Source of the DNA: Albifimbria verrucaria
Taxonomy: Eukaryota; Ascomycota; Sordariomycetes; Hypocreales; Stachybotryaceae
Direction of reading: 5' to 3'
Assembly (NCBI GenBank): GCA_020081605.1
Contig: JAHREC010000009.1
Location: forward strand, 434,001-498,000
Length of the DNA: 64,000 nucleotides
In this document: positions 55,788-64,000 of the stretch, piece after piece
Position numbering within the stretch: the stretch's first letter is position 1
Layout of the letters: each line of letters begins with the position of its first letter
Notes under the pieces: model-generated
What the model was told of the DNA's origin: nothing
What the model saw: the letters and a program-made list of their open reading frames with translations, nothing else
The model's database searches: none
Position numbers and translations under genes: made by a program

Positions 55788-58678
55788 ATGAGACTTTCAC
55801 AAATTGCCGGCGTGGCAGCAGCGCTGCCTAGCCTGGCTTACGCCACTATTGGCGTCGGTGCTGGACTTGGCCTTGATGCAGGTGTAAACCTGGGAAAGGG
55901 CGGTCTTGGAGTTGATGCCGGCCTCGAAGCCGGTGCCGGCCTTGACGTTGGAAAGGGCAAAGTTGGCGCTGGTGCTGGCATCGGTGCTGGAGTCGATGTT
56001 GGTGCTGGAGCTGGCGTTGGAGCTGGCGTTGGAGCTGGTGTCGGCGTTGGTGCTGGAGTCGATGCCGGAGTTGGTGCTGGCGGCAAGGCCGGCGTCGGAG
56101 CCGGTGTTGGAGCCGGTGTTGATGCTGGTGTCGGTGCTGGTGTTGGCGCTGGCGTCGGCGTCGGCGCAGGAGTCGATGTCGGAGTCGGTGCTGGTGGTAA
56201 GGGCAAGGGTGGAGTTGACGCTGGCGTCGGTGCCGGCGTTGATGTTGGTGTTGGTGCCGGAGTTGGTGCCGGCGGCAAGGCTGGCGTCGGAGCTGGCGTT
56301 GGTGCCGGCATTGATGTCGGTGTCGGTGCTGGTGTCGGTGCTGGCGGTAAGGCTGGTGTCGGAGCCGGTGTCGGTGCCGGTGTTGGTGCCGGTATTGATA
56401 TCGGAGTCGGTGCTGGTGGTAAGGGCAAGGGCGGTGTCGATGCTGGCGTCGGTGCCGGCGTTGGCGCTGGTATCGGTGCTGGTGTTGGCGTTGGTATCGG
56501 CGCAGGTGGTGGCCTCCATCTTGGGGACACCAAGGATATTGTCCCTGCTATATGGGACTGTGCCCACAGCTGGACCGACAGCATCCTTTTCCAGGGGTAA
56601 GTTTGTATCGTCCGCGTTACTTGATAAAGCTAACAATGTCGCAGTGTCTGCTCTCCTAAGACTGAGTTGTCCGACGCCATCTTCCTTGGCTTGAACCTCC
56701 ACGAGGCTCAGATTGAGGGTTCCGTTTCCCTCGAGATTGGTTCTAAGTTCCTCGTTGAGCCTACCATCAAGCTCGGCCTCGGAGGCGTCAAGGCCTACGT
56801 CTCTCTTGACTTGTCCGCCTCAGCTGGTGTGCACCAGTCTGTCGAGCTTTTCGCTTCACCTGAGCTTAGCATCGATGCGCTCAAGATTCTTGAGGTTGAG
56901 CTTGGCGCTGCTTTCGCTCTCGATCTGATTGTTGATGCTTCTGCCGCCATTGACGTCTCTGCTGGTTTCTATGTCAACTTCTCTGACGACTGCTTCGTTG
57001 AGATCTCCTTCTCACCAAGGATGTGGTCAGCGTTGCCCTTGATGGCCTTACTGCTAAGCCTCTCCCCATCGGCGTCGGTGCCGGTGTCGATCTCGATGCA
57101 GAGATTGACCTGCACCTCGGTCTCCGCCTGCGTTCTCAGCTTAAGCTTGCCGCTGGTGTTGAGATTGTCGGCCTTGATCTTCTCAAGGGCAACACTCAGG
57201 TCTCTCTGTGGACAAACATCTTTGATTACACCACTGTTATTGGTGGCGGTAAGCAGGGATGTGCTGTATCTTGCGCCGAAAAGTTTGCCGTCACTGCTGG
57301 TTTGGCTGTCAAGTTTGGCCTCGAGGCACTTGACCTGCTTCACATCGACCTTGCTCCCAGCGCTCGCGTCCAGCTCGCTACTGGTAAGCTGTCTGACGTT
57401 TGCATGCCCGATCGTGGTGTCACTGGTCCTTTCCTTGGTCTGCCTAACCCTGATGGTTCCATTGGCGGCGGTAAGGGTGGCGACGGAAAGGGTGAAGTCG
57501 AGGCTCCTAAGCCTGGTAAGGGCAAGGATGAGGGTGAGGGCGCCAGCCCCGGCTCCGGCTCCGACAACGGAAACAACGACAACGACAACGGACACAACGA
57601 CAACGGCAACGGCAAGGAGAGGGAGAGGGTTCTGATAACGGCGACAAGGGCGACAAGGGCGGCGACAAGGATAACAAGGGCGGAAACGGCTCCGGCAGCA
57701 ATGAGGGAGAGGGCGAGGGCGCTAGCCCCGGCTCCGGCTCCGGCTCCGGCTCTGGTTCTGATAACGGAAACAACGAGGGTGAGGGTTCCGGAGAGGGCTC
57801 TGCCAGCACTTCCGTCTCCGCTACCTCGGCTGCTGAGGGCGCCACTCCTTCTGTGACCGCTACCGCTACTGCCACCGGTTCTCTTCCTGAATCCACCGAT
57901 TCCACCCCTCTCGATGGCTCGGCCACCGTCTCCGCTTCGGCCACCGAGTCCGGTGCTGCTTCTATCACTGCTACCGGCACTGGCCTCATCACCAGCACCA
58001 TCACTTCCACCGCCACATACACTATTACCAGCTGTGCTATCGATGTTCCCGACTGCCCTGCCAGCTACACTCAGAAGATTGTCACGGAGGCCGTCATCAT
58101 CACGACGACTGTTTGCCCTGCGACCCAGACTGCTCTCCCCACCACCTCTCCGGCGCCTTCCAAGCCAGTGCCTGTCAAGACCATTACTGAGACGCTTGTC
58201 ACACTGGTCCCCTGTGAGAAGTTGACCACCAGCACCTATGAAAAGCCAACCACATCGGTCCCGGCTCCCCTGCTACTATCACCGTCACTGAGCCTGTGAC
58301 CAAGACTGTCTGCACCAAGTGCCAGCAGCAGTCTACTGGCGTCGCCACCAGCCCTGTTGCTCCTCCTACAAGCGCTGCTGGCGTTCCTACCAGCTCTGTC
58401 GAGCAGCCTTCTGTTTCTAGCCTGACCAGCCAGATTCCTGCTGAGTCTCAGCCACCAGTTGTGCCCTCTGTCCCTGTCGTCAGCGTGCCTTACCCTGCTG
58501 TCAACAGCACACTCATTACCGTGCCTGGCGGTGTCCCTCCTACCGGTGGAGTCAACGTACCCCCACTGGTCCTACCAGCCAACCTCCTTCTCCTTCCACA
58601 CCTGTCAGCGGTGGTGTTCGTGTCAAGGCTGCCGGCCTGGCTATTGCTTTGCCTGCTCTCCTCTTGGCTTTTGCTTAA
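55788..58678 (+). CDS. Silk-like Gly/Ala/Val-repeat GPI-anchored protein (frame breaks)
   Basis: A predicted secreted, wall-bound protein of about 948 residues, with one 48-nt intron (56597-56644). Order of parts: a signal peptide ([19 protein letters not shown]); about 220 residues made almost wholly of GVGAG-type units with blocks GKAGVGAG and [14 protein letters not shown]; a folded middle domain of roughly 290 residues with [27 protein letters not shown] and few cysteines; an acidic Gly/Asn/Glu low-complexity stretch; a Thr/Ser-rich stalk with [17 protein letters not shown]; and a C-terminal hydrophobic tail ([15 protein letters not shown]) for GPI addition. Frame losses near 57014, 57618, 58272 and 58563, each in a short run, are restored by one base. 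The middle domain is reminiscent of fungal GPI proteins, but I cannot name it. Antisense frames over the repeat are codon-periodicity shadows. Confidence 0.83.
55840..56520 (+). repeat. GVGAG-type coding tandem repeat
   Basis: Imperfect tandem units of 12-15 bases (GGT/GGC-GCT-GGT-GTT-GGT type) encode GVGAG, with a higher-order unit of about 150-230 bases marked by GGKAGVG and [11 protein letters not shown] blocks (for example near 56190 and 56410). Third codon positions vary freely while the amino acids stay fixed, which points to selection on the protein. Confidence 0.85.
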
Positions 58679-58862
58679 GCGTGATGTGGCATTTAGTGCT
58701 CGAGCACTAACGAGAAAGAACCGTATAGGATGGATAAACAAGGCATGGGACCTGCTAGGCTAGTTCTATTTCTTTAATGTATAATAACTTAACCCGAGAC
58801 GGTGCCTGAGATCTTATGTGATTGACGTTTAGAGCTTCGTATCTGAAAGGCTCTCGCTCTTT

Positions 58863-59370
58863 TTATGAGCGAGAAAACATGATTGATATGTTCCAAAGCA
58901 GGATACCCAGTTTCGCTAGGATACTTTCTTTCTGGTATGTTCGCTGCATCTTCAGACTCTTGATGTACCATTCACCATCATGCAGCTTCCATGTCTCGTA
59001 GTAAAACCCTCCACCTCTAATCTCCGCCAAGCCCCCAAAGAAGGCGAGACTAACTGATCTTCAAAACCAAAGACAGCGTTTACCTCGTCAGGCGCCACTT
59101 GCTCAAAGTCTCCAACCGCGATGGTGTGCATCGTCTGTAGGGGGCAAAGAACTCTCCAAAGAAGCTAGCAGTGGCCACAGGAGAGTCAAAGACAAGCTTT
59201 CGATTGTTATACACCAATGGTTCGCCATTCGTATCGCAGTAGCTCATGATGGCATCTGGAAGCGCGATGTTGTGTCCAAACTTGTCCCATTGTTTGGTAT
59301 CGGCATATCTACCGTATCGTGCTTTTTGGCGTGAGATGGCCAGAGCTATCTCTGGGGAAACATGCGCCAT
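58863..59370 (-). CDS. SnoaL-like / NTF2-fold protein (two frame breaks)
   Basis: A small soluble protein of about 169 residues with the look of the SnoaL-like branch of the NTF2 fold, a cone-shaped fold used by cyclases, isomerases and non-catalytic binding proteins. Visible segments are RQKARYGRYADTKQWDKF near the N-terminus, then SPVATASFFGEFF, and near the end GFYYETWKLHDGEWYIKSLK, the typical final strands. Frame losses near 59129 and 59045 (both in C runs) are restored by one base each. I chose the ATG at 59370 (MAHVSPEIALAISRQ) because it begins the conserved part. The frame is open upstream to 59523 without similarity. A TATATAAA-type sequence near 59545-59554 lies about 175 bases upstream. 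Substrate and role are unknown, and the gene is not clearly tied to the NRPS cluster. Confidence 0.75.
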
Positions 59371-60147
59371 GATATAGACTGGAAGTGAAAAGCGATGAAA
59401 AAGCTGATCAAGCTCAACGTCTGCAGACTGCCAGGATTTGATGGTCTGGAAAAGGTGAAAGTAGGGGTGAGTTCTGTCAAGATGATCTGGATGAATAGTG
59501 CTTGCGCTGTTTGGTCTTATCATCAGTCAGCACTGTACTATGCTATTTTATATAGCCCCCACTCCCAATCAGCTGATGAGCCAAGTCTATGCAGCTTGCA
59601 TTACTGGTGCGTCTAGCAGTGCCGGCCACAAGTAAGCTTACGCACCCCTCTCAACTGCCAAGCCTTCCTTTTGAGACCGAATAGAAGAACGTAACCAGGT
59701 TCAGTAGTTCTCACCGTATCTTCCAACCACATACATTGGCCCAGAATTCATGGAGTCGCGTCCAATGGCACAGAAAGACAGGCTGGGCGAGGCAATTTTC
59801 AAGCAACTTCTTGACTATAGGGGTTTTAGGAGCGAGCAAAGCTTTCGGATCAGTGGAGCCGGGCTGGTTCAGAATTGTTTTCTCGGTGAACATCCGGAAC
59901 TTGACCGAGGGATAGAACAAGACTACTCTTGCCCTTAAGAGTTGAGGACTATTTCAAAAGACAAAAAAATAAAAATAAAGAATCATGCGATACAGTCATT
60001 CAAGGTTCACAAATTCATGCTAGGATAATCTCATTTGACATGTCTTATCTTAGTGTATATAAGAAACTCAGAAGTGACGATGAATGGAAATGACTCCATT
60101 TAATTAGTTGAATTCGTATGCCTATTAAATTGTTACTCCTCGTCTTT
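59371..60147. other. Intergenic region
   Basis: The promoter of the SnoaL-like gene and the 3' flank of the acetyltransferase. No other gene was supported. An open frame near 59750-59938 lacks any domain. Confidence 0.55.
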
Positions 60148-60750
60148 CTAACATGAAATATCGAAACCTACCAGATCGTGCCAGGCCACTCCAGCGTATT
60201 CTGATGCACTCTTACCATGATGTGTGAAGCCCAACTTCTCATAATATGGCACAAGCCGGTCATAGGTTAAAATAGCAATACGGTCCGCATTTCCAGTTCG
60301 GCGCATCTCGTTGATATAAGCCTTCATCAAGCCTCTTCCAAGACCACTTCTCTGGCGAGTGGGCGACACTGCTAAAGAATGAAGGGCAATGGTTCGACCT
60401 TGAGGCTTGTGTCCAATTGACTGAGGTTTCGAGTTATTTTTCCAATCCTCTGGGTAGGCCATATCTTCATCTTGAACTGTAGAATTCACTGTCATGGTTG
60501 AGATTGTGTGAGCCAGTAGGTAATCCCCTTGGGATCACGAGCGAATAAACCGTGGCATAGCTCCGGGCAAACACTTAAGCGATACTCAATCTACAGAAGT
60601 ATTGAGTATAAATCTAGAAATGTGGACATATGGACTAGCCTTTTCTCGCGTTGCTGCCTCAGCGGGAGGGAATGCGGCGGTTTCAACAGCCAGGCACTCA
60701 TCCAAATCTTGTATCGTGAGCTGTCGAATGTAACTATTTTCGTTTGCCAT
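60148..60750 (-). CDS. GNAT acetyltransferase, arylalkylamine N-acetyltransferase-like
   Basis: A cytosolic acetyl-CoA-dependent N-acetyltransferase of the GNAT superfamily, about 184 residues, most like fungal arylalkylamine or polyamine acetyltransferases. The first exon encodes YIRQLTIQDLDECLAVETAA and AATREK. After a 49-nt intron (60639-60591) come EYRLSVCPELCHGLF, then GRTIALHSLAVSPTRQRSGL, the acetyl-CoA motif GLGRGLMKAYI, and a C-terminal DRLVPYYEKLGF typical of the fold. The intron appears to begin with GC in place of GT. A one-base loss in a G run near 60528 interrupts the second exon. The substrate is probably a primary amine, by family, but cannot be fixed from sequence. Confidence 0.86.
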
Positions 60751-61800
60751 GGCTGTAGTCAAAAGGTAGAATAGGGCTGGAGTAGTATGTAGCTGGACTT
60801 CTGGTGTTGGATGTACGACAGCAAGAGGGGAACAGAAACATATAGAATACCCGATGAAGAGTGGATACTAACTTAAACGTCGGGCATATCTTAGTGGCAA
60901 ACGCTGAGTGGTTGACTTCTGATATGTGTGGCGCACTAGATTTAATCGCCGATTAAATCAGATGACTTGAGTGTCCAGATGCTCAAGCCTAGTGTGAAGA
61001 TTGGAATCCTGCTCCTTATGCACGAAGGTCTCACAATAACATCTCGCTGTAGAGAAAATAGTTAAAAGTTCTTCTTACATTCTCCGAGTTTGGCGGTTAA
61101 ACTACAGTGTGTTACAAATAATCATTTGTAACTTCTGTATAAGACTTGACAAATGAAAAGGTAGGTCATAGCCTAAAATCTTTTGAGGTAACACAACATT
61201 GTGGTTATTGCGCTGTGAATAGACCTTACTGAAGAGCAATCGCAGTAAATATAGCCATAGAGTGTGCGGTAAAAGTCATCTCACCGAAGTCTACTTCGGC
61301 TTTCATACCGGAACTTTTAGCGGGCTAACCTGAGCCTTGACTCTAGTACCTCAGCAGCCCAGAGCTGTGGCTGAGGCTGCCAGGCCCTGACTCTGAGAAC
61401 ACTGAGCCAACAGGGATTATTATACCTGAGCTGTCAACTTTTCGGAAGGCTGTGCGTGACACCGGTTCCCCTCATGATATTAATGTGCAATTCATGATTC
61501 TAATACCCACATGGAGATCTATAAGTACTGTACCTCGATACATTTTTGATGACGGGGCTTAGCACACCCTGGGCTGACCATACTACCATTAACAGACTTA
61601 TAAGAAACCGTACTCTTTCGTTTCGCTCTTTCTTCTGACTGAATTATATAATAATAATAATACCACGCATCTGATGGATACCCGTTGGCGTAGCCCAAAA
61701 TTTGCTCTCTCATAGTAATAAAGGAATGTACAAGAAACGACATTAGTGCTCAAACCAACTTTCAATGCCAGGTACCTAAAGCAGACCCGCAGCAGAGCTG
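60751..61800. other. Intergenic region with short TAA repeat
   Basis: About 1 kb, AT-rich, holding the promoter of the acetyltransferase and the 3' flank of the next regulator. No gene recognised. Confidence 0.55.
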
Positions 61801-63375
61801 TTACGATTGGAGGCCTAAAAGACGACGAACCCGCGCAGACTGCGTCTGTATCCAGTCCCTCTGGGGTAGAGGCACAATTGTATCCAAGAGCCAGCCACAG
61901 TCGTCCCTGAGTAATCCGACCACCTGTGTCAAATGCATCATAGCATGAAAAGGACCTTGCACAATGATATGTAGATTGTGGTCCATGTGAGACATGTATT
62001 CTTCGCTTCCGCGGTATCTCAAATAGGCACCGCTGCTGGGGTCAAACATGTGATAACTTGGAAGTTGGATAGAAGGATCTTGAAGGTCGGACATGCCATG
62101 ATGCGTGACGCGATTTCCCAAGTAGAAGGGTATTGACTGGCATATCGAATCAAAGAGCTCTTGAAGTCGTCGTTCTGCAGATTCTCTTTGCTCGTTAACA
62201 TCCATCTTGTGCGTTTCCAAAAAGTCGGGATCCAGATTCCTCAGAAGCAGCAGCCTCAATAGTAAAAGTTTGAACTGATACAAACGCCAGCAGTTCCACT
62301 GCGTCGCTATTTGAGCTGAGGGATAGACGTCGCAAATGCCAGCGTACGACTCCACAGAGTCGACGCTGATACTTTGTGGCAGCCATACGTTGGGGACAAA
62401 ATGCGGCCACTGGTCAAGTTCCGCCATAATCGTGTCCAAGCGCTGTAGAAGCACAGTTGAATGAACAGCCTTTGAAAAAGATGTCTGCGGCTCCACCAAG
62501 GTTGCCCGATATTCGTGCTGGATGCCAGCGACGGAAAGTCCGTTAAGATCGAGAATTGACCTTGGGGTAGGGGGATTGACCCAATGGCATTGCGTTGCAA
62601 GAACATGGTCACATCCTCGAATTGAGATGCTTGCGCCTCTGTTATCAAAGAGACCTCGCAGTTGAGTAGGTAGCCGAGGAGGTAACCACGAGAGTTGGAA
62701 CTGGACAAGCTTCCAGCCTCCTGCTTCAGCAATGCCATTGCCCCGTCCATGTGCCTGCGAGATGGATGCTTCTGCGACATCCGCGCAGCTAGTTCCTCGT
62801 AGAAATGTAGCAGCATCACACCAAGGATGGTGCTGTCGCTTTTCGCTCAACGGGATCCTGAATAGCTGCACGGAGGCGCGTGGCTGCTCTGGCAAGTGGC
62901 GGATGGGGTGCGCCAAAGTCGTTATCAATGTTTTTCCACATGGCCCAAAACCGTGTTGCTACCGCCAGGAGAACCATGTTGAAAACCGAATCTTTTTCCC
63001 AACGGCATAATACCCAGGTACCAGTTCTAGGAAGCCTTCCGTCGACTGTTGGCTGCGGCCCAGACCAGCGATGAATTTGAGGAAGAAGTGGGTAGCAAAG
63101 TCGTCCTCGCTGGGCGGTAGCCACGCGGGAATCGATCGGTTCGATACAAATGCGCCATGATTGCGAAGTAACGCATCGCATTGCTGGGTTGAAGCCGAGG
63201 GCTGAAACTTGGCGGTTTGGTCTTTGAATCGTATTCGCGGTTGCGTCTTTGGCTGGTAGCCGCCGCAAACCTGACCTTTGCGAATGCAACGTTGGCAGTC
63301 TGGCTTGGCAAGGTCACAGCTGACGCGACGCTGTCGACACGTCCAGCATCCCTTTGATGGCCCGTAGTTTACCAT
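61801..63375 (-). CDS. Zn2Cys6 transcription factor, Fungal_trans_2-type (three frame breaks)
   Basis: A nuclear regulator of about 525 residues with the zinc cluster at its very N-terminus: C-WT-C-RQRRVS-C-DLAKPD-C-QR-C-IRKGQV-C, followed by GGYQPK. The long C-terminal region, with ATHFFLKFIAGLGRS, NMVLLAVATRFWAMW, YEELAARMSQ and a Leu-rich LLLLRLLLLRNL segment, has the layout I associate with the Fungal_trans_2 group (ARCA or sterol-uptake-regulator-like). Frame losses near 63000, 62848 and 62562 occur in runs and are restored by single bases. No intron is required. I chose the ATG at 63375 because the zinc cluster starts seven residues later. It is transcribed away from the secreted-protein gene at 63862 and may control it. 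Confidence 0.88.
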
Positions 63376-63861
63376 GACGCGTGTCAGGAAGGCTTTTGGC
63401 GCAAAGACAAGTTGGCTTTGTTCCTCTTCTTCGCATGATTTTATCCTCTTCGGATTCCTTAAGCATTGACCAACCCCGGTAGATCCGATCCTGATGGATT
63501 CTGACGGGCAGTCATTGGCACAAAAAGAAGCTCGCAAAGGACTTACCAGTTTTGACCTAACGTTTCCCCTGAGCGGTCTAGGGGCGTCAGCGGCTGACCC
63601 GTGGCTCAATTTCCCAGGAGGATTCCACCCACGCCCCGGTTCACCTCGCAACAGACTAGCCGTTTCCAGTGACAGTTTTGCGAGAGCCACGGCCGCATCC
63701 ACGACGTCGTCAAGATCATGGCTGAGCCAATGTTCAACCCAAGTCCAGAGATATGTATAAAAAGAGGCGAGAGTCACTTTCACTGGCTATGAAACAGCAC
63801 ACCAGACACCAGATCATTCAACTACACTCCTTACTTATACCCAAGTTCAACCGCAACCAAG
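63376..63861. promoter_or_regulatory. Divergent promoter region with TATA box
   Basis: 486 bases between the reverse-strand regulator and the forward secreted-protein gene. TATAAAAAG at about 63756-63764 stands about 100 bases before the forward ATG, followed by an A/C-rich leader typical of strongly expressed fungal genes. Confidence 0.6.
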
Positions 63862-64000
63862 ATGAAGCTGACATCCGTCGCCCTCTTCTCCTTGGTCTCG
63901 GTCTCTACAAAGGGTCAAGAGCAAGATGAACCCATTCTAGCGCTCAGCGAGGATTCCAGCATGAGCTTTCAATTGCTGGCCGGACTCGCACAAGTTCCCT
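63862..64000 (+). CDS. Secreted protein, 5' part only (cut by window end)
   Basis: An ATG in a good leader context opens a frame that runs off the window. The first residues MKLTSVALFSLVSVST are hydrophobic and look like a signal peptide, followed by an acidic segment (GQEQDEPILALSEDSS). Only 46 codons are visible, so the family cannot be named. The strong TATA box and leader argue that the gene is real. Confidence 0.65.
   Translation, partial: MKLTSVALFSLVSVSTKGQEQDEPILALSEDSSMSFQLLAGLAQVP

Noticed and set aside
55838..56584. Long reverse-strand frame rich in Pro-Thr-Ala-Pro over the Gly-rich repeat
   Set aside because: It is the mirror image of GGN-GCN-GGN-GTN codons on the forward strand. 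The forward reading has a signal peptide, intron and GPI tail, and the reverse reading has none.
55797..56702. Second long reverse-strand frame (Ser/Thr/Asn/Asp-rich) over the same repeat
   Set aside because: Another codon-periodicity shadow of the repeat. No independent support.
1..64000. CRISPR arrays, telomere repeats, transposons with terminal repeats, centromere-type repeats
   Set aside because: None seen by eye. The only tandem repeats are the coding GVGAG repeat, the Cys-rich coding units and short TAA runs.

Overview
The window is nuclear DNA of a filamentous ascomycete, most probably a Sordariomycete and perhaps of the order Hypocreales. Support comes from short GT-AG introns of about 48-99 nt, fungal Zn2Cys6 regulators, GPI-anchored cell-wall proteins, an RTA1-type membrane protein and one very large modular peptide synthetase of euascomycete type. 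Genus and species cannot be read from the sequence. No rRNA, tRNA, CRISPR array or intact transposon was seen.

Left part (about 1.3-27.2 kb): an RTA1-like seven-helix membrane protein and an MFS efflux transporter lead into a single giant nonribosomal peptide synthetase (NRPS, 7587-27246, about 6.5 thousand residues). Its order is A-T-(C-A-T)x5-R: six adenylation modules, no starter condensation domain, no epimerase domain seen, and a terminal NAD(P)-dependent reductase. It should build a linear hexapeptide released as an aldehyde or alcohol. Modules 3 and 4 carry identical binding-pocket codes and modules 1 and 5 near-identical ones, of a type I recall from Aib/Ala-using peptaibol synthetases. 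Modules 2 and 6 belong to a second adenylation group.

Middle part (30.9-42.7 kb): a putative cluster regulator, a secreted GMC oxidoreductase, a Zn2Cys6 regulator, and a divergent glutathione S-transferase/short-chain-dehydrogenase-like pair. Together with the RTA1 and MFS genes these are plausible regulation, tailoring, detoxification and export functions for the NRPS product. The right edge of the cluster is not defined.

Right part (43.4-64.0 kb): surface and housekeeping-like genes. These are a GPI-anchored protein with three Cys-rich repeats, a SYLF (Ysc84-like) actin-patch protein with a proline-rich tail, a 72-residue eight-cysteine secreted protein, a silk-like Gly/Ala/Val-repeat GPI protein, a SnoaL-like protein, a GNAT acetyltransferase, a second Zn2Cys6 regulator, and the start of a secreted protein cut by the window end. 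Several gene-poor stretches of 2-4 kb separate them.

One property runs through everything. Almost every long gene is broken by one-base frame changes. About 50 of roughly 52 are losses of a single base, mostly in runs of the same base. This looks like systematic assembly or sequencing error and not gene decay, so the genes are annotated as intact loci with frame breaks noted. Coordinates of breaks and of some introns are by eye and may be off by a base or a few.
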